From positions 1 through 64,000 of the forward strand of contig NZ_QEPZ01000002.1 in the NCBI RefSeq assembly GCF_003253005.1: a stretch of DNA of 64,000 nt. Direction: 5' to 3'. The notes below the pieces were generated by a model that was given only the letters and a program-made list of their open reading frames with translations, had not been told where the DNA came from and did not search any database. The position numbers and the translations under genes were made by a program. Position 1 is the stretch's first letter. Every line of letters begins with the position of its first letter. This DNA comes from Haemophilus parainfluenzae. GTDB taxonomy: Bacteria; Pseudomonadota; Gammaproteobacteria; Enterobacterales; Pasteurellaceae. Of the stretch, positions 1 to 10,656 are shown piece by piece.

Positions 1-11
1 AAGGAATAATC

Positions 12-126
12 CTGGCGGCGATAGAGCGGTGGTCCCACCTGACCCCATACCGAACTCAGAAGTGAAACGCCGATGCGCCGATGGTAGTGTGGGGCTTCCC
101 CATGTGAGAGTAGGACACCGCCAGGT
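12..126 (+). rRNA. rrf: 5S ribosomal RNA
   Basis: The segment has the complementary 5' and 3' ends of a gammaproteobacterial 5S rRNA (CTGGCGG at the start, CCGCCAG at the end), the conserved internal CCGAACTCAGAAGTGAAACG block and the usual length of about 115 to 120 nt. It is the last gene of an rRNA operon whose 23S lies outside the window to the left. Exact ends are judged from the terminal helix, so a base or two either way is possible. Confidence 0.96.
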
Positions 127-137
127 ACTGAATGTAG

Positions 138-173
138 AACCCCGAGCTGAATGGCTTGGGGTTTTTGTTTTTA
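138..173 (+). terminator. rRNA operon terminator
   Basis: A 10-bp stem (AACCCCGAGC pairing with GCTTGGGGTT, one G-U pair) with a 6-nt loop is followed by a T-rich tract starting at 162. It lies 12 nt after the 5S gene, as expected for the end of an rrn operon. Confidence 0.9.
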
Positions 174-237
174 GATTGGATTTTAATAAACTAAAAGTGC
201 GGTAGAAAGTTAGGCTGTTTTTACGTAGAGAATATAT

Positions 238-278
238 AAAAAGGAGTTTATCCCAAATATCTGAGGATAGACTCCTTT
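238..278 (-). terminator. terminator downstream of glnE
   Basis: Arms AAAGGAGT-TATCC and GGATA-GACTCCTTT form an imperfect hairpin. On the minus strand it is followed by a T-rich run (complement of 231-241), which fits termination of the glnE-side transcript. It could also back up the rRNA terminator on the plus strand. The stretch 174-237 between the two hairpins contains only one isolated uptake sequence (195-203). Confidence 0.7.
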
Positions 279-284
279 AATCTT

Positions 285-3218
285 TTAAGAAAATAGCTTA
301 TTCCAAAAAGAACAGACCAACTCTCTTTCTTCTGCAAACGCCGAATCATCAACAATGACAGGATTTCCTAATAAGTTCAGGTGATGAATTTTATTACGTA
401 GTGTCACGTAGCAGGATTTGAGCTTTTCACATTCTGTTAGAGAAATAATGTGATATTCTGCCATTGAATCAAAGATACGAACGTTATCAGACCATTTGGT
501 CAATATTGGATTAGCTGGGGCATTCGCAAGCATCAGATACTGGGCGATAAATTCAATATCGGTAATGCCGCCACGATCGGTTTTGATATTAAAAAAGCCG
601 TCTTTTGTATGAGATAAATGTTCGTACATTTTTTCGCGCATTTCTCTTACTTCGATTTTTAGCTGATTAATATCTCTTTGAGCGGAAAGTACATTACAGC
701 GAATTTTTTCAAATTTTGCTTTTAATTCAGTTTCACCAAAAATGGCACGACTGCGGACAAGCGCTTGCTTTTCCCAAGTCCATGCTTCATTGAGTTGATA
801 GTTTTCAAATGCTTGAAGCGAACAGCCTAATAAGCCTGCATCGCCTGAAGGACGCAATCGCATATCAACATCGTAAAGTACGCCTGCACTGGTATTCATG
901 CTAAAAATGCTAACAATTTTTTGAGCCAGTCTTAAATAGAATTGATTGCTATCAATGGATTTTTTCCCACCAATGGTTTGGCCTTCAACAGCTTGGTATA
1001 AAAAGACTAAATCCAAATCAGATTTATAACCGAGTTCAATTCCGCCTAATTTCCCGTAGCCAATAACTAAAAAGCCTTTTTCAGTTTTATCTACAAGGTG
1101 TTCGGGGACTCCAAATCGTTGACTGACTTGTTGCCAAGCAAAATTGATAACGGCATCAATGATTGATTCAGCCAGATAAGTGAGATGATCGCTTACTTTC
1201 ATAACAGGCAATACACCGAGAATATCAGCGGCTGCAACACGTAATAAAATAGACTGTTTGAATTGGCGTAAACCGTCAATAAATTGCTCTTCATCGTCTT
1301 GCGGTAATCGCAGCATATATTGCTTCAATTCGTCAGGATATTGGGTGAACGGTAATGGATTACGTAGCGCTTCAGTATTTAATAATTCATCGAGTAGAAT
1401 AGGGTGACGAGCCACTTGTTCAGCGATCAACTGGGATTGCGCACATAGTTCAATGAGCTGCTCAATTGCTTGGGGATTTTCTAAGAGTAATTCTAAATAT
1501 GTCGTTCTACTCGCAATTTTATCGACAATATTGAGGATGCGTGGCAATAAAGTGCGGTAATTTTTTTGTTTAAATATTTGGGTGAAGATATTTGGCAATA
1601 AGTGAGCTAAAACTTCTCGACCTCGAGAGCCAATAACCCGGCGCGCAAGCCCCTCTTTGAATTGAATAAGTTTATCTAAGATATCGGAAATCGCGTCCTC
1701 ATCAATATGGTTATCGACCAGCATTTGTTCAATATCATCGAGATCACCTTCTAAAAAATCAATCCACTGATTATTGTCATCGTTAGGTTCATCTTTTTCT
1801 TCACCAATTAATGCATCAAAAACTGACCGCACTTTTTGTTGGTGTGCCTGTAATGTTTGATAGAAATCATCCCAGTTTTCAATTGGATAAGATTTTATCG
1901 TAGCCTGATTGTTCTCATCTAAATAAGTGTATTCTCGACAAGCAACCATTAATCTAAGGCGATTTTCTTCATCTGTTGGAAGTAGTTGCGTTTGTTGGTC
2001 ATCAATGGCTTGTAGCACGTTTTCAGTACGTCGTAGAAAGATATAAGCTTCTCTTAATTCATGATATTGCTGAGGCGTAATTAAACCAAGATCTCGTATT
2101 TCAGGGAGAAGTTTAAGCAATTCATGTTGTTGGAGCTTAATCTCACGTCCACCGCGAATTAGCTGAAAAACTTGCACAATAAATTCGATTTCTCGAATCC
2201 CGCCTGCCCCTAGTTTAATATTGTCTTTTAAGCCACGACGACGCACTTCACGCTCAATTTTACCTTTCATTTCACGTAAAGCTTGAATCACACTAAAATC
2301 AATATAACGGCGATAAACAAAGGGGCGAAGTAATTGTTGTAAGGTTTTTGCATTGGGATCTTGCTCATCTGCGCCTAAAATACGCCCTTTGATCATGGCA
2401 TAGCGTTCCCAATCTCGCCCTTGATCTTGGTAATATTGTTCCATTGCAGAAAAACTTAAGGCAAGTGCACCACTGTTACCAAAAGGGCGAAGGCGCATAT
2501 CCGTACGATAGACAAAACCATCTGGCGTAAATTGATCCAACGCATTAATTAGACGTTGTCCTAAACGGGTAAAAAATTTGGCGTTATCAACGGCTCGTTT
2601 TGCTCCAACGGTTTCGCCTTGTGAAGGATAGGTAAAAATTAAATCAATATCAGAGGAGAAATTTAGTTCAAAACCACCTAATTTTCCCATACCAAGAATA
2701 TAGAGTTGCTGAGGATTGCCATTTTTATCACAAGGTGTGCCCATTTCTTCGCAAGCTTGTTTGTACAGCCAATCTCTCGCACCAATGATAAGACTTTCAG
2801 CAAGTTGAGAAAGACGAATAAAAATTTCTTCTACGGTGGCAAGATTCAAACTTTGACAGAAACTAAGTTTTGCCATTTCTTGATTACGAAAATTTCGTAG
2901 CGTTTTGTAAAGCTGTTCTTCGTTTTGGATAGTGGAGAGTTGGTCAGCTAAACGGCTAGCATAATGTTGACAATCTGAAAATTGAGGAGGTGTTTGCCAC
3001 CATTGGGCTAAAAAGTGCGGGTGTTTTTTTAAGACTTTTTCTACGAAATCAGACAGACTGATAGCATAGTTTATTTGTCCGATTGGTGTCGTGAGATCTG
3101 TCGAGTCCCGCTCGATTTGTTGGGTTATTTCATCAAGATTCATTTCAGGGAAATGTTGGCAAAGCACTTCGCCAAGTTGAATGAGTTTTTCAGTCGAAAG
3201 CGGAAGTGAAAGCGCCAT
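285..3218 (-). CDS. glnE: bifunctional glutamine synthetase adenylyltransferase / adenylyl-removing enzyme
   Basis: GlnE attaches AMP to, or phosphorolytically removes it from, a tyrosine on glutamine synthetase, tuning nitrogen assimilation in the cytoplasm under PII control. The 977-aa protein has the family's two nucleotidyltransferase domains, each with a GxGKLGG...SDxDLxF signature, near residues 176-194 (SSDIDLIF) and about 720 (KSDLDLVF), separated by the long helical linker and followed by a helical C-terminal domain. Length fits the family (about 950). It is the last gene of the minus-strand run tsaE-amiB-mutL-miaA-glnE, 3 nt after miaA; in E. coli hfq follows miaA instead. Contains uptake sequences on both strands. 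Function is certain by family. Confidence 0.97.
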   Translation of the reverse strand: MALSLPLSTEKLIQLGEVLCQHFPEMNLDEITQQIERDSTDLTTPIGQINYAISLSDFVEKVLKKHPHFLAQWWQTPPQFSDCQHYASRLADQLSTIQNEEQLYKTLRNFRNQEMAKLSFCQSLNLATVEEIFIRLSQLAESLIIGARDWLYKQACEEMGTPCDKNGNPQQLYILGMGKLGGFELNFSSDIDLIFTYPSQGETVGAKRAVDNAKFFTRLGQRLINALDQFTPDGFVYRTDMRLRPFGNSGALALSFSAMEQYYQDQGRDWERYAMIKGRILGADEQDPNAKTLQQLLRPFVYRRYIDFSVIQALREMKGKIEREVRRRGLKDNIKLGAGGIREIEFIVQVFQLIRGGREIKLQQHELLKLLPEIRDLGLITPQQYHELREAYIFLRRTENVLQAIDDQQTQLLPTDEENRLRLMVACREYTYLDENNQATIKSYPIENWDDFYQTLQAHQQKVRSVFDALIGEEKDEPNDDNNQWIDFLEGDLDDIEQMLVDNHIDEDAISDILDKLIQFKEGLARRVIGSRGREVLAHLLPNIFTQIFKQKNYRTLLPRILNIVDKIASRTTYLELLLENPQAIEQLIELCAQSQLIAEQVARHPILLDELLNTEALRNPLPFTQYPDELKQYMLRLPQDDEEQFIDGLRQFKQSILLRVAAADILGVLPVMKVSDHLTYLAESIIDAVINFAWQQVSQRFGVPEHLVDKTEKGFLVIGYGKLGGIELGYKSDLDLVFLYQAVEGQTIGGKKSIDSNQFYLRLAQKIVSIFSMNTSAGVLYDVDMRLRPSGDAGLLGCSLQAFENYQLNEAWTWEKQALVRSRAIFGETELKAKFEKIRCNVLSAQRDINQLKIEVREMREKMYEHLSHTKDGFFNIKTDRGGITDIEFIAQYLMLANAPANPILTKWSDNVRIFDSMAEYHIISLTECEKLKSCYVTLRNKIHHLNLLGNPVIVDDSAFAEERELVCSFWNKLFS

Positions 3219-3221
3219 AAT

Positions 3222-4175
3222 TTACCCCTTAAAATGTTCGTCAATCTTGCGTAGTACGATTTCTTTGGCCTGTTGCGGTTGTAGACTATCTAGCCAATTT
3301 AATGGTGTTTTCCAGCCGCGTAGCCAGGTGATTTGTCGTTTGGCTAATTGTCGAGTTGCACAAATACCGCGGAAGACCATTTCTTCATGATCATAGTCAC
3401 CACGTAAATATTCCCACATTTGGCGATAGCCTACACAGCGGATAGAAGGCAAATCTGGATGGAGATCTTCTCGTTGGTAGAGTTTTTCCACTTCTTCTTG
3501 GAAGCCTAATTCGATCATTTTATGGAAACGTTGTTCAATACGTTGATGTAATACCGCACGATCTTCTGGTGCAATAGCAAATTGTAAAAATTGATAAGGC
3601 AATTCTTCGCCTTTTTGTTCGGTTAATTCCGTTAATGATTTACCCGTTAAATAGAATACTTCTAATGCACGATTAATACGCTGTGAATCATTTGGGTTGA
3701 TACGCTCTGCCGAAATAGGATCAATTTTTTGTAATTCTTGATGAAGTGCTGGCCAGCCAAGTTTTTGTGCTTTTTCTTCAATCTCTAATCGTAACTTTTC
3801 ATCAGCAGACGGAAGGGGGGAAAGTCCCTCAATCAATGCCTTGTAATACAACATGGTGCCGCCAACCAAAAGTGGAATTTTGCCTTGCGCGGTAATATCG
3901 GCCATTTCTCTGATCGCATCGTCACGAAAATTCATCGCAGAATAACTTTCAGCGGGATCTAAAATATCAATTAAGCGGTGAGGGGCAAGGACAAGTTCTT
4001 CTTTAGAAGGCTTTGCCGTACCAATATCCATACCTTTATAAATTAATGCAGAATCGACACTGATCACTTCCACAGGCAGGCTTTGACGTAATTGAATAGC
4101 AAGATCTGTTTTTCCTGAGGCCGTCGGTCCAATCAGAAAAAGTGCGGTTGGTTTGGAGTCAGTTTTTTGTGTCAT
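3222..4175 (-). CDS. miaA: tRNA dimethylallyltransferase
   Basis: MiaA transfers a dimethylallyl group from DMAPP to N6 of A37 in tRNAs reading UNN codons, the first step to ms2i6A. The 317-aa sequence starts with a P-loop, GPTASGKT (about residues 16-23), followed by the substrate-recognition [16 protein letters not shown] segment and the conserved [10 protein letters not shown] motif; late in the protein is [13 protein letters not shown], typical of the tRNA-binding region. It starts 1 nt after the mutL stop codon, so the genes are surely co-transcribed. An uptake sequence lies in the first codons. Confidence 0.97.
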   Translation of the reverse strand: MTQKTDSKPTALFLIGPTASGKTDLAIQLRQSLPVEVISVDSALIYKGMDIGTAKPSKEELVLAPHRLIDILDPAESYSAMNFRDDAIREMADITAQGKIPLLVGGTMLYYKALIEGLSPLPSADEKLRLEIEEKAQKLGWPALHQELQKIDPISAERINPNDSQRINRALEVFYLTGKSLTELTEQKGEELPYQFLQFAIAPEDRAVLHQRIEQRFHKMIELGFQEEVEKLYQREDLHPDLPSIRCVGYRQMWEYLRGDYDHEEMVFRGICATRQLAKRQITWLRGWKTPLNWLDSLQPQQAKEIVLRKIDEHFKG

Positions 4176-4176
4176 A

Positions 4177-6021
4177 TTACAAATCGCTTAAAAAAGGCTG
4201 CCAGTTAATCGGTTTCAGTAATGTATTAAATTTTTCTTGATGAGTTTTATTCAGTAAGCGTTCCGTTTCACTTAATAAGCTGACCGCATCCGCTAATACT
4301 TGAATTGGTTTCATCTCTAGCGTATGACAAAGTGCGGTCAGGAAATCAGGCATATTTTCTAGATGTTCAGCAAGCAGACCCACCACACATTTTTGTAAAT
4401 TTTGTGTACGTAAAATAGCGGGTACTTTGTTTAATGTAAGGCGTAGCTGGGCTTCATTTTCAATAAATTCAAAACCACTTTGTTGGAAAAAAGCTTTTTG
4501 TTTTTGCCATTGTTCAAATTGTTTTTCATCTAAACGGAAAATAATCGGAATGAGCAATGGTTGTTGTGGAATTTCACCTTGCTGTAAGGTTAATTCATAA
4601 TTTAAGGTTTGCAATTTAGTTAATGACATCAAATAAAACTGCTGATTTTGTTGTAAAAGCAATGCTTTATTTTCAATTAATGCCAATGCACGTAAATAGC
4701 CTGTTTCACTTGTCTGTGGGAGTTGTTCAACGACAGGTGTTGTTGAAACTTGAGAACTTTCCGCAGGGCGTACTAATTCCCCATATAAGCGTTGTTCGGT
4801 CTTTGTCGGTTGTTCACGATAACCATATGACGGAACGTAGTCACTACGGTTTGAAAAGTGCGGTCGATTCTCTGATTGTTTTTCACGAGGCTGATGATAA
4901 TGCGAGGCAAAAATATTTTGCCCAGCCGCCGCACGATTGGGTTTAGGTTCATAGTGGGTTTGATATGAAGCCGAAGGCTCTCTTGCCTCATTCATCGTTG
5001 ACGCTAAATCCAATTCAGCTTGAGGAATGGCATTGAGCGCATTTGTTACGCCTTGGCAGATAAAATCATGAATTAAACGCGCTTGATGGAAACGTACCTC
5101 GTGTTTTGTTGGGTGCACGTTGACATCGACATCATGTGGATTGAGATCGATAAATAGTACAAATGCAGGGTATTGCTCAGTATGCAAATGCTCCGCATAA
5201 GCTTGACGAATGGCGTGGGTGATCACTTTATCACGCACCATTCGTCCATTGATATAGCAATAGCTTAAATCATTCTGAGAACGGGTAAATTCAGGTGTCG
5301 CCACCCAGCCAGAAAGATGCAGATCATCATGTTTCCAATCAATACGTAAGGCATGTTGAACAAAATCATCGCCACAAATGGTAGCAACGCGTTTTAGTTG
5401 TTGTTCTTCATTTGCCGCAGGGCGGTATTGTCGAACAATTTTGCCGTTATGAGTGAGCGTAAAAGCGATATTAAATTTTGCTAAAGCAATTCGGCGAATG
5501 ACTTCATCAATATGAGCAAATTCTGTTTTATCGGTGCGTAAGAATTTACGACGAGCTGGCGTGTTAAAAAAGAGATTCGCCACTTCAACCGTCGTGCCGA
5601 CTGGATGAGACGCAGGTTTGATTGTGGTTTCCATTTCTCGCCCTTGCGCATAGACTTGCCACGCTTCATTTTGCTCTGTCGTGCGAGAGGTAAGCGTGAG
5701 ACGAGAAACCGAGCTGATACTGGCAAGGGCTTCACCGCGGAAACCTAAACTTAAAATGGCTTCGAGATCATCGAGATCGGCAATTTTACTGGTTGCGTGT
5801 CTAGCGAGTGCGAGGCTTAATTCCTCTTTAGGAATGCCACTGCCATTATCTCGAATACGAATTAGGTTGGCGCCGCCGTTTTCGATATCGATATGAATTT
5901 TATTGGCACCCGCATCAAGGCTGTTTTCCACCAATTCTTTCACTACAGAAGAAGGGCGTTCGACCACTTCACCTGCGGCAATCTGATTAGCCAGCTGTGG
6001 AGAAAGAATTTTGATTGCCAT
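4177..6021 (-). CDS. mutL: DNA mismatch repair protein MutL
   Basis: MutL is the GHKL ATPase that links MutS mismatch recognition to MutH nicking and UvrD unwinding. The 614-aa protein shows the ATPase motifs in order: ENSLDAGA (near 32), DNGSGI (near 58), [10 protein letters not shown] (near 94) and NTPARRKFL (near 153). A Gln/Pro-rich linker spans about 340-430, and a C-terminal dimerization domain follows. There is no DQHAxxERxxYE endonuclease motif, as expected for a species that uses MutH. It lies between amiB (8-nt gap) and miaA (1-nt gap). Two uptake sequences fall in the poorly conserved linker and C-terminal part, where added sequence is best tolerated. Confidence 0.97.
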   Translation of the reverse strand: MAIKILSPQLANQIAAGEVVERPSSVVKELVENSLDAGANKIHIDIENGGANLIRIRDNGSGIPKEELSLALARHATSKIADLDDLEAILSLGFRGEALASISSVSRLTLTSRTTEQNEAWQVYAQGREMETTIKPASHPVGTTVEVANLFFNTPARRKFLRTDKTEFAHIDEVIRRIALAKFNIAFTLTHNGKIVRQYRPAANEEQQLKRVATICGDDFVQHALRIDWKHDDLHLSGWVATPEFTRSQNDLSYCYINGRMVRDKVITHAIRQAYAEHLHTEQYPAFVLFIDLNPHDVDVNVHPTKHEVRFHQARLIHDFICQGVTNALNAIPQAELDLASTMNEAREPSASYQTHYEPKPNRAAAGQNIFASHYHQPREKQSENRPHFSNRSDYVPSYGYREQPTKTEQRLYGELVRPAESSQVSTTPVVEQLPQTSETGYLRALALIENKALLLQQNQQFYLMSLTKLQTLNYELTLQQGEIPQQPLLIPIIFRLDEKQFEQWQKQKAFFQQSGFEFIENEAQLRLTLNKVPAILRTQNLQKCVVGLLAEHLENMPDFLTALCHTLEMKPIQVLADAVSLLSETERLLNKTHQEKFNTLLKPINWQPFLSDL

Positions 6022-6029
6022 AGGATTCC

Positions 6030-7643
6030 TTATTTTTCTTTAAGTTTGATTTTTTGCCCAGTCACGACTTTGCCATTTTTCAATGTCGGGTTCAGTTTTA
6101 AAAGACGATTAACCGGTACATTGTATTCACGAGAGATAGCATAGAGAGTTTGATCAGCTTTTACTGTATGGTAAAGCGGAGTTTCTTTCTTACTATTATC
6201 TTTCTTGTCATTCTCTTTTGAAGATGCGTCTTTTTTATCGTTACCTTTTTTCTCAGGTTCTTTTTTACTCTCGGTTTTTTCTTGTTTTTTATCTTTTTTA
6301 GAAACGGCTTTTTCAGCTTCAACAATCTTGCTATTTTTTCCTTTGTTGTCGGCTTTGGCTTTATCATCTGCTTTAGGTTTTTCTTCTACCTTTTTGCCTT
6401 TGCCGTTATCAGGAATTTTAATGGTTTCATTCAGCCAAAGCTCTTGACGTTTCAGTTTATTTAACTCAATAATTTCACTGACTTTCACATCATATTTGTT
6501 CGCCAAGCTACCAATGCTTTGACCTGGTTTCACTTTATGACGTACACCGCTGTCTTTGACATCGGAAGTTTGGTCAGCTTTTTCGGTGTTTTTCTCTTCT
6601 TTTTTGATCGGTTCTTCCGCTTTTTTGCCTTTGCCATTATCAGGAATCTTAATGGTTTCATTTAACCAAAGTTCTTTGCGTTTCAGTTTATTTAACTCAA
6701 TGATTTCGCTGACTTTGACATCATATTTATTTGCTAGGCTACCAATGCTTTCACCTGGTTTCACTTTATGGCGAATACCGCTGTCTTTCACATCAGAAGT
6801 GCGGTCAGATTTTTCATTGTTTTTATCGTTTGATTTTGTAGATTTGCTGTCTTGCTCATCACTAGGTGGAACGGCAATTGCTTTTAAATTACCATTACGA
6901 TAAGCAACCAAACCTTCGTAAATCATATAAGCAATACGACGACGATAAGCAATGGTATTCAGTTTCTGTTCTTCTTCCATATTGGAAAGGAATCCCGTTT
7001 CCACCAGAACTGAAGGAATATCGGGTGAACGTAATACGCCAAGGCTTGCATGTTGTGGGGTACTACGGCTTAAGGATGTGACTCGAGCAAAGCGACGTAA
7101 AATGCTGTTACCAAGTTCATAGCCTGTACGTTGGCTATGACCAAATTGTAGATCGAGTACGGTTTGATCTAAATATTTGTCATTGTTATTGGAAAGTACT
7201 TTACCTGCACCGCCTAAAAGCTCAGAGCGTTTTTCATCGTCTTCTAACCATTGTCCCATTTCATCATTGGCTCGACGATTGGATAGTACCCAAACTGATG
7301 CGCCACGTTGGTCTGAATTAAGAGAGGAGTCCGCATGGATAGATACGAGAAAATTTGCTTTATATTTACGTGCAATTTCAGAACGTTCTGGCACAGAAAT
7401 GTAGTAATCGCTACTGCGTGTTAAAACGCCTTTAAAATTAGGATCTTTATCTAATAAGGCTTTTAATTCTCGCGCGATAGAAAGGGTGACATTCTTTTCA
7501 TAAATGCCTAAATTTTTTCCGATAGCACCGGGATCTTTACCGCCATGGCCGGGATCAATGGCAATTGTCCATTGTGGCGCGGCAAATACAGTAGTAGAAA
7601 TTAGAGAAAATATTCCAAAAAGAAACGAAAATTTTGCTTTCAT
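6030..7643 (-). CDS. amiB: N-acetylmuramoyl-L-alanine amidase AmiB with three LysM modules
   Basis: Periplasmic zinc amidase that cleaves the septal murein amide bond during daughter-cell separation, normally activated by EnvC at the FtsEX site. A signal peptide ([21 protein letters not shown]) precedes an Amidase_3 domain (about 25-245) with [12 protein letters not shown] and [10 protein letters not shown] motifs. LysM modules lie near residues 290-335, 365-410 and 492-537. The first two are almost identical including linker, a recent internal duplication; a Lys/Glu/Asp-rich linker precedes the third. I start at the ATG at 7643; a TTG three codons upstream is the only alternative and has no better ribosome site. 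It follows tsaE by 11 nt. Confidence 0.95.
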   Translation of the reverse strand: MKAKFSFLFGIFSLISTTVFAAPQWTIAIDPGHGGKDPGAIGKNLGIYEKNVTLSIARELKALLDKDPNFKGVLTRSSDYYISVPERSEIARKYKANFLVSIHADSSLNSDQRGASVWVLSNRRANDEMGQWLEDDEKRSELLGGAGKVLSNNNDKYLDQTVLDLQFGHSQRTGYELGNSILRRFARVTSLSRSTPQHASLGVLRSPDIPSVLVETGFLSNMEEEQKLNTIAYRRRIAYMIYEGLVAYRNGNLKAIAVPPSDEQDSKSTKSNDKNNEKSDRTSDVKDSGIRHKVKPGESIGSLANKYDVKVSEIIELNKLKRKELWLNETIKIPDNGKGKKAEEPIKKEEKNTEKADQTSDVKDSGVRHKVKPGQSIGSLANKYDVKVSEIIELNKLKRQELWLNETIKIPDNGKGKKVEEKPKADDKAKADNKGKNSKIVEAEKAVSKKDKKQEKTESKKEPEKKGNDKKDASSKENDKKDNSKKETPLYHTVKADQTLYAISREYNVPVNRLLKLNPTLKNGKVVTGQKIKLKEK

Positions 7644-7654
7644 GTAAATCAATT

Positions 7655-8125
7655 TTATAGTTGTGTCAAAATATGCTCGCCCACTGAGTTTTGAGCAATT
7701 AGCGTTATGTTGCGAGCATCGTCGTAATAATCAATATTCACCAATAAATCAGCCTCAGGCAAGATGCCTTCACCCTTTTCTGCCCATTCGATTAAGCAAA
7801 TACAATTTTGGCTGAAATAATCACGAATGCCCATGAATTCCAATTCTTCAGGATCGGCAAGACGATATAAATCAAAGTGATAAATCATTTTCCCTGCAAT
7901 GCTATATTCTTCCACTAACGTATAAGTAGGGCTTTTAACATTGCCTTGGTAGCCTAAACCTTGCACCATTCCGCGAGTCAGGGTGGTTTTCCCGGCACCA
8001 AGATCGCCATTAAAATAAAGCACAATGGCATTATCTTTCGGTTGTTTTACAAGCACTTCTGCGAGTTTTTTACCAAAACGGAGCATCGTGCCTTCATCAG
8101 GAATGTATTGGGTTAATTCGGTCAT
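7655..8125 (-). CDS. tsaE: tRNA threonylcarbamoyladenosine biosynthesis ATPase TsaE
   Basis: TsaE (YjeE) is the ATPase that works with TsaB-TsaD (and TsaC) to make the t6A37 modification of tRNAs reading ANN codons. The 156-aa sequence carries the Walker [10 protein letters not shown] (about 43-51), the [10 protein letters not shown] switch segment (near 65-74), YHFDLYRL and the [11 protein letters not shown] motif, all diagnostic. It is the first protein gene of the minus-strand run that continues with amiB, as in E. coli yjeE-amiB-mutL-miaA. The two tRNA-Gly genes lie just upstream in the same orientation, so read-through from their promoter is possible. Confidence 0.96.
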   Translation of the reverse strand: MTELTQYIPDEGTMLRFGKKLAEVLVKQPKDNAIVLYFNGDLGAGKTTLTRGMVQGLGYQGNVKSPTYTLVEEYSIAGKMIYHFDLYRLADPEELEFMGIRDYFSQNCICLIEWAEKGEGILPEADLLVNIDYYDDARNITLIAQNSVGEHILTQL

Positions 8126-8240
8126 TATTAGAGTGATTTTTTAGGTTAAAGTTTCTGGGGGATTTTATCGTATTTTGAAGGGAATATGTAGGGAAAATAC
8201 AATAAAAAATCCGCTGCTTTTCAGCAACGGATTGAGAATT

Positions 8241-8316
<76 letters not shown>

Positions 8317-8335
8317 AGGGCATCATGTGAAAATT

Positions 8336-8411
<76 letters not shown>

Positions 8412-8436
8412 ATTTCACATTGGTGAATGAGGCAAC

Positions 8437-8464
8437 ATTATACGAAAAAATTTATTCAACGCAA
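8437..8464 (-). promoter_or_regulatory. sigma-70 promoter of the tRNA-Gly pair
   Basis: On the minus strand TTGCGT (8459-8464) and a perfect TATAAT (8437-8442) are separated by 16 nt. Predicted start is near 8430, about 19 nt before the first tRNA. A consensus -10 fits strong stable-RNA transcription. Confidence 0.7.
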
Positions 8465-8504
8465 GTGCAGATTTCGCAAATGATTGAGTTTGCCTAAGTT
8501 TTCA

Positions 8505-9053
8505 TCAACCCAGATTAATAAAGTGATCACGGTAGTAAGCTAACTCTTTTATTGACTCTCGAATATCATCAAGGGCTAAATGAGTATTGCCTTTTTTAAA
8601 CCCGTCTAAAATTTCGGGTTTCCAGCGAGCAGCTAATTCTTTTAACGTGCTGACATCTAGATGACGATAATGGAAATAATCGGCTAAATCAGGCATATAT
8701 TTATAAAGAAAGCGTTTATCTTGTGCGATGCTGTTGCCACAAATCGGTGAAGCACCTTTCGGTACCCATCGTTTTAAAAAATCTAACGTTTGTAATTCAG
8801 CTGCACGTTCGGTGAGTTTGCTCGCTTTGACACGGTCAACTAAGCCATTTGCTGTATGGGTTTTTACGCACCATTCCGACATTTTGTTTAATAATTCATC
8901 ACTTTGATGCACCGCAATCACAGGTCCTTCCGCTAAAATATTGAGATCTTTATCTGTCACGATGGTTGCGATTTCAATAATTCGTTCTTTTTCAGGATCT
9001 AATCCTGTCATTTCTAAATCGATCCAAATCAGATTTTGTTTATCTAATTGCAT
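8505..9053 (-). CDS. orn: oligoribonuclease
   Basis: Orn is the DEDDh 3'-to-5' exonuclease that clears dinucleotides and very short RNAs, including pGpG. The 182-aa protein shows the DEDD residues in order: [11 protein letters not shown] (D and E near 11-13), the mid D in [10 protein letters not shown] (near 112) and [11 protein letters not shown] (H and D near 158-163). Length matches the family (about 181). It faces away from rsgA, with 76 nt between start codons; E. coli has the same orn/rsgA divergent arrangement. Confidence 0.97.
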   Translation of the reverse strand: MQLDKQNLIWIDLEMTGLDPEKERIIEIATIVTDKDLNILAEGPVIAVHQSDELLNKMSEWCVKTHTANGLVDRVKASKLTERAAELQTLDFLKRWVPKGASPICGNSIAQDKRFLYKYMPDLADYFHYRHLDVSTLKELAARWKPEILDGFKKGNTHLALDDIRESIKELAYYRDHFINLG

Positions 9054-9129
9054 AATATAAGGTATCCTATGAACATTTTTTAATCCCGTTTATTTTAACG
9101 AAAAACATCGGAAAAAACGACCGCACTTT

Positions 9130-10167
9130 ATGAGCAAACGTAAACTAACGCAAAATCAAACTCGTCGAATTCAATCAAATAACGCGAAAGCTTTGCATCG
9201 CCACAAGAAAAAAGAAGTGGAATGGCAAGATGATATGCTAGGTGAAAGCCAAGATGGGGTAGTCGTTACGCGTTATTCGGTTCATGCTGATGTGGAAAAT
9301 ACACAAGGCGAAATTTTCCGTTGTAATTTACGTCGTACACTTTCTAGTCTCGTGGTTGGTGACAAAGTGATTTGGCGACAAGGCAATGAGCAACTCCAAG
9401 GTGTGAGTGGCGTGATTGAAGCTATTCACCCAAGACAAAATGAAATTGCTCGTCCAGATTATTATGATGGGTTGAAACCCATCGCGGCGAATATCGATCG
9501 TATTATTATTGTTTCTGCGGTGGTGCCGGTACTGTCACTCAATATTATCGATCGTTATTTAGTGGTGTGTGAAAATGCGGGGATCGAACCTGTCATTGTG
9601 GTAAATAAAGGCGATTTACTGGATGCCGAGCAAGAGCAGGAAGTGGAAAGCCAGTTACAGATCTACCGTGATATTGGTTATCAGACCATCATCATTTCTG
9701 CTGAAACCGGAAAAAATATGGAAAAATTGACCGCACTTTTAAGTGATGGAACATCCATTTTTGTGGGGCAGTCAGGGGTAGGCAAATCCAGTTTAATTAA
9801 CCATATTTTACCAACAGTCAATGCACAAGTAGGCGGTATCAGTGAAACCTCTGGCTTGGGACAACATACCACAACCTCTTCTCGTTTATATCACTTACCA
9901 CAAGGTGGTAATTTGATTGACTCACCAGGGATTCGTGAGTTTGGGCTATGGCATTTGGAGCCCGATCAAATCACCAAAGGTTATCGTGAGTTTCAATATG
10001 TCTTAGGCACGTGCAAATTCCGAGATTGCAAACATTTGAATGATCCAGGCTGCGCATTACGTGAAGCGGTAGACGCAGGTCGGATTTCACTAATACGTTA
10101 TGAGAATTATCATCGCTTAATTGAGAGTTTAAGTGAGACAAAATCACAACGTCATTTTTCTGTGTAG
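9130..10167 (+). CDS. rsgA: small-subunit ribosome biogenesis GTPase RsgA
   Basis: RsgA binds the 30S subunit late in maturation and releases RbfA on GTP hydrolysis. The 345-aa protein has an N-terminal basic tail, an OB fold (about 60-115) and a circularly permuted GTPase: G4 NKGD (near 158), then G1 GQSGVGKSS (near 211), then G3 DSPG (near 261), followed by a zinc finger with [14 protein letters not shown]. The permuted motif order is diagnostic. The ATG directly abuts an uptake sequence (9120-9129 region), leaving no obvious Shine-Dalgarno sequence at the usual distance; see findings. Another uptake sequence lies within the gene near 9728. Confidence 0.97.
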   Translation: MSKRKLTQNQTRRIQSNNAKALHRHKKKEVEWQDDMLGESQDGVVVTRYSVHADVENTQGEIFRCNLRRTLSSLVVGDKVIWRQGNEQLQGVSGVIEAIHPRQNEIARPDYYDGLKPIAANIDRIIIVSAVVPVLSLNIIDRYLVVCENAGIEPVIVVNKGDLLDAEQEQEVESQLQIYRDIGYQTIIISAETGKNMEKLTALLSDGTSIFVGQSGVGKSSLINHILPTVNAQVGGISETSGLGQHTTTSSRLYHLPQGGNLIDSPGIREFGLWHLEPDQITKGYREFQYVLGTCKFRDCKHLNDPGCALREAVDAGRISLIRYENYHRLIESLSETKSQRHFSV

Positions 10168-10209
10168 TGGACAATTTACTGTAAATTAGGTATAAAGTAC
10201 CCCTAATTT

Positions 10210-10225
10210 CGTGATGTAGCTCAAG
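10210..10225 (+). promoter_or_regulatory. probable CRP site upstream of ptsH
   Basis: CGTGA-N6-TCAAG matches seven of ten core bases of the CRP consensus TGTGA-N6-TCACA. Its centre is about 60.5 nt upstream of the start predicted from the promoter at 10243-10271, a class I activation position. CRP control of pts genes is known in enteric bacteria; here it is predicted from sequence only. Confidence 0.5.
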
Positions 10226-10242
10226 TTTTTTTGTGTTTAGCC

Positions 10243-10271
10243 TTGATTATTGGGCATTTAATAGAGATACT
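10243..10271 (+). promoter_or_regulatory. probable ptsHI promoter
   Basis: TTGATT and GATACT are separated by 17 nt. The predicted start near 10278 gives a leader of about 42 nt before the ptsH ATG, which has a GAGGT-type ribosome site at about 10310. Confidence 0.5.
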
Positions 10272-10319
10272 ACAGCAGATTTATAGATTAAATTTTACAA
10301 TTACTATAGAGGTAACATT

Positions 10320-10577
10320 ATGTTCTCAAAAGATGTGGAAATTACAGCTCCTAATGGTTTACATACCCGTCCAGCGGCGCAATTTGTTAAAGAAGCGAAA
10401 GCGTTTGCTTCTGATGTAACAGTGACCTCCGGTGGTAAAAGTGCAAGTGCGAAAAGCCTATTTAAGCTACAAACTTTAGGCTTAACGCAAGGAACTGTAA
10501 TCACCATCTCGGCGGAAGGTGAAGACGAACAACAAGCCGTTGAACATTTAGTCGCATTAATTCCTACTTTAGAATAA
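10320..10577 (+). CDS. ptsH: phosphocarrier protein HPr
   Basis: HPr relays phosphate from enzyme I to the sugar-specific EIIA proteins of the PEP phosphotransferase system. The 85-aa sequence has the active-site histidine in the NGLHTRPAA motif (His15), and the region around Ser46 ([10 protein letters not shown]) typical of the proteobacterial protein. Length is standard. It is the first gene of ptsH-ptsI-crr, separated from ptsI by 79 nt containing a hairpin. No uptake sequence lies in the gene. Confidence 0.98.
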   Translation: MFSKDVEITAPNGLHTRPAAQFVKEAKAFASDVTVTSGGKSASAKSLFKLQTLGLTQGTVITISAEGEDEQQAVEHLVALIPTLE

Positions 10578-10585
10578 TTTACGAT

Positions 10586-10613
10586 TAGCCATAGGATTTC
10601 TATTCTATGGCTA
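10586..10613 (+). terminator. intercistronic hairpin between ptsH and ptsI
   Basis: TAGCCATAG and CTATGGCTA form a perfect 9-bp stem with a 10-nt loop, followed only by TTGTTTA. It may act as a partial terminator or a 3' stabilizer that lets HPr be made in excess over enzyme I. Termination is uncertain because the T-run is short. Confidence 0.5.
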
Positions 10614-10656
10614 TTGTTTATCTAACCTTTAATAAATTATCTCGGAAGGTAAAAGT

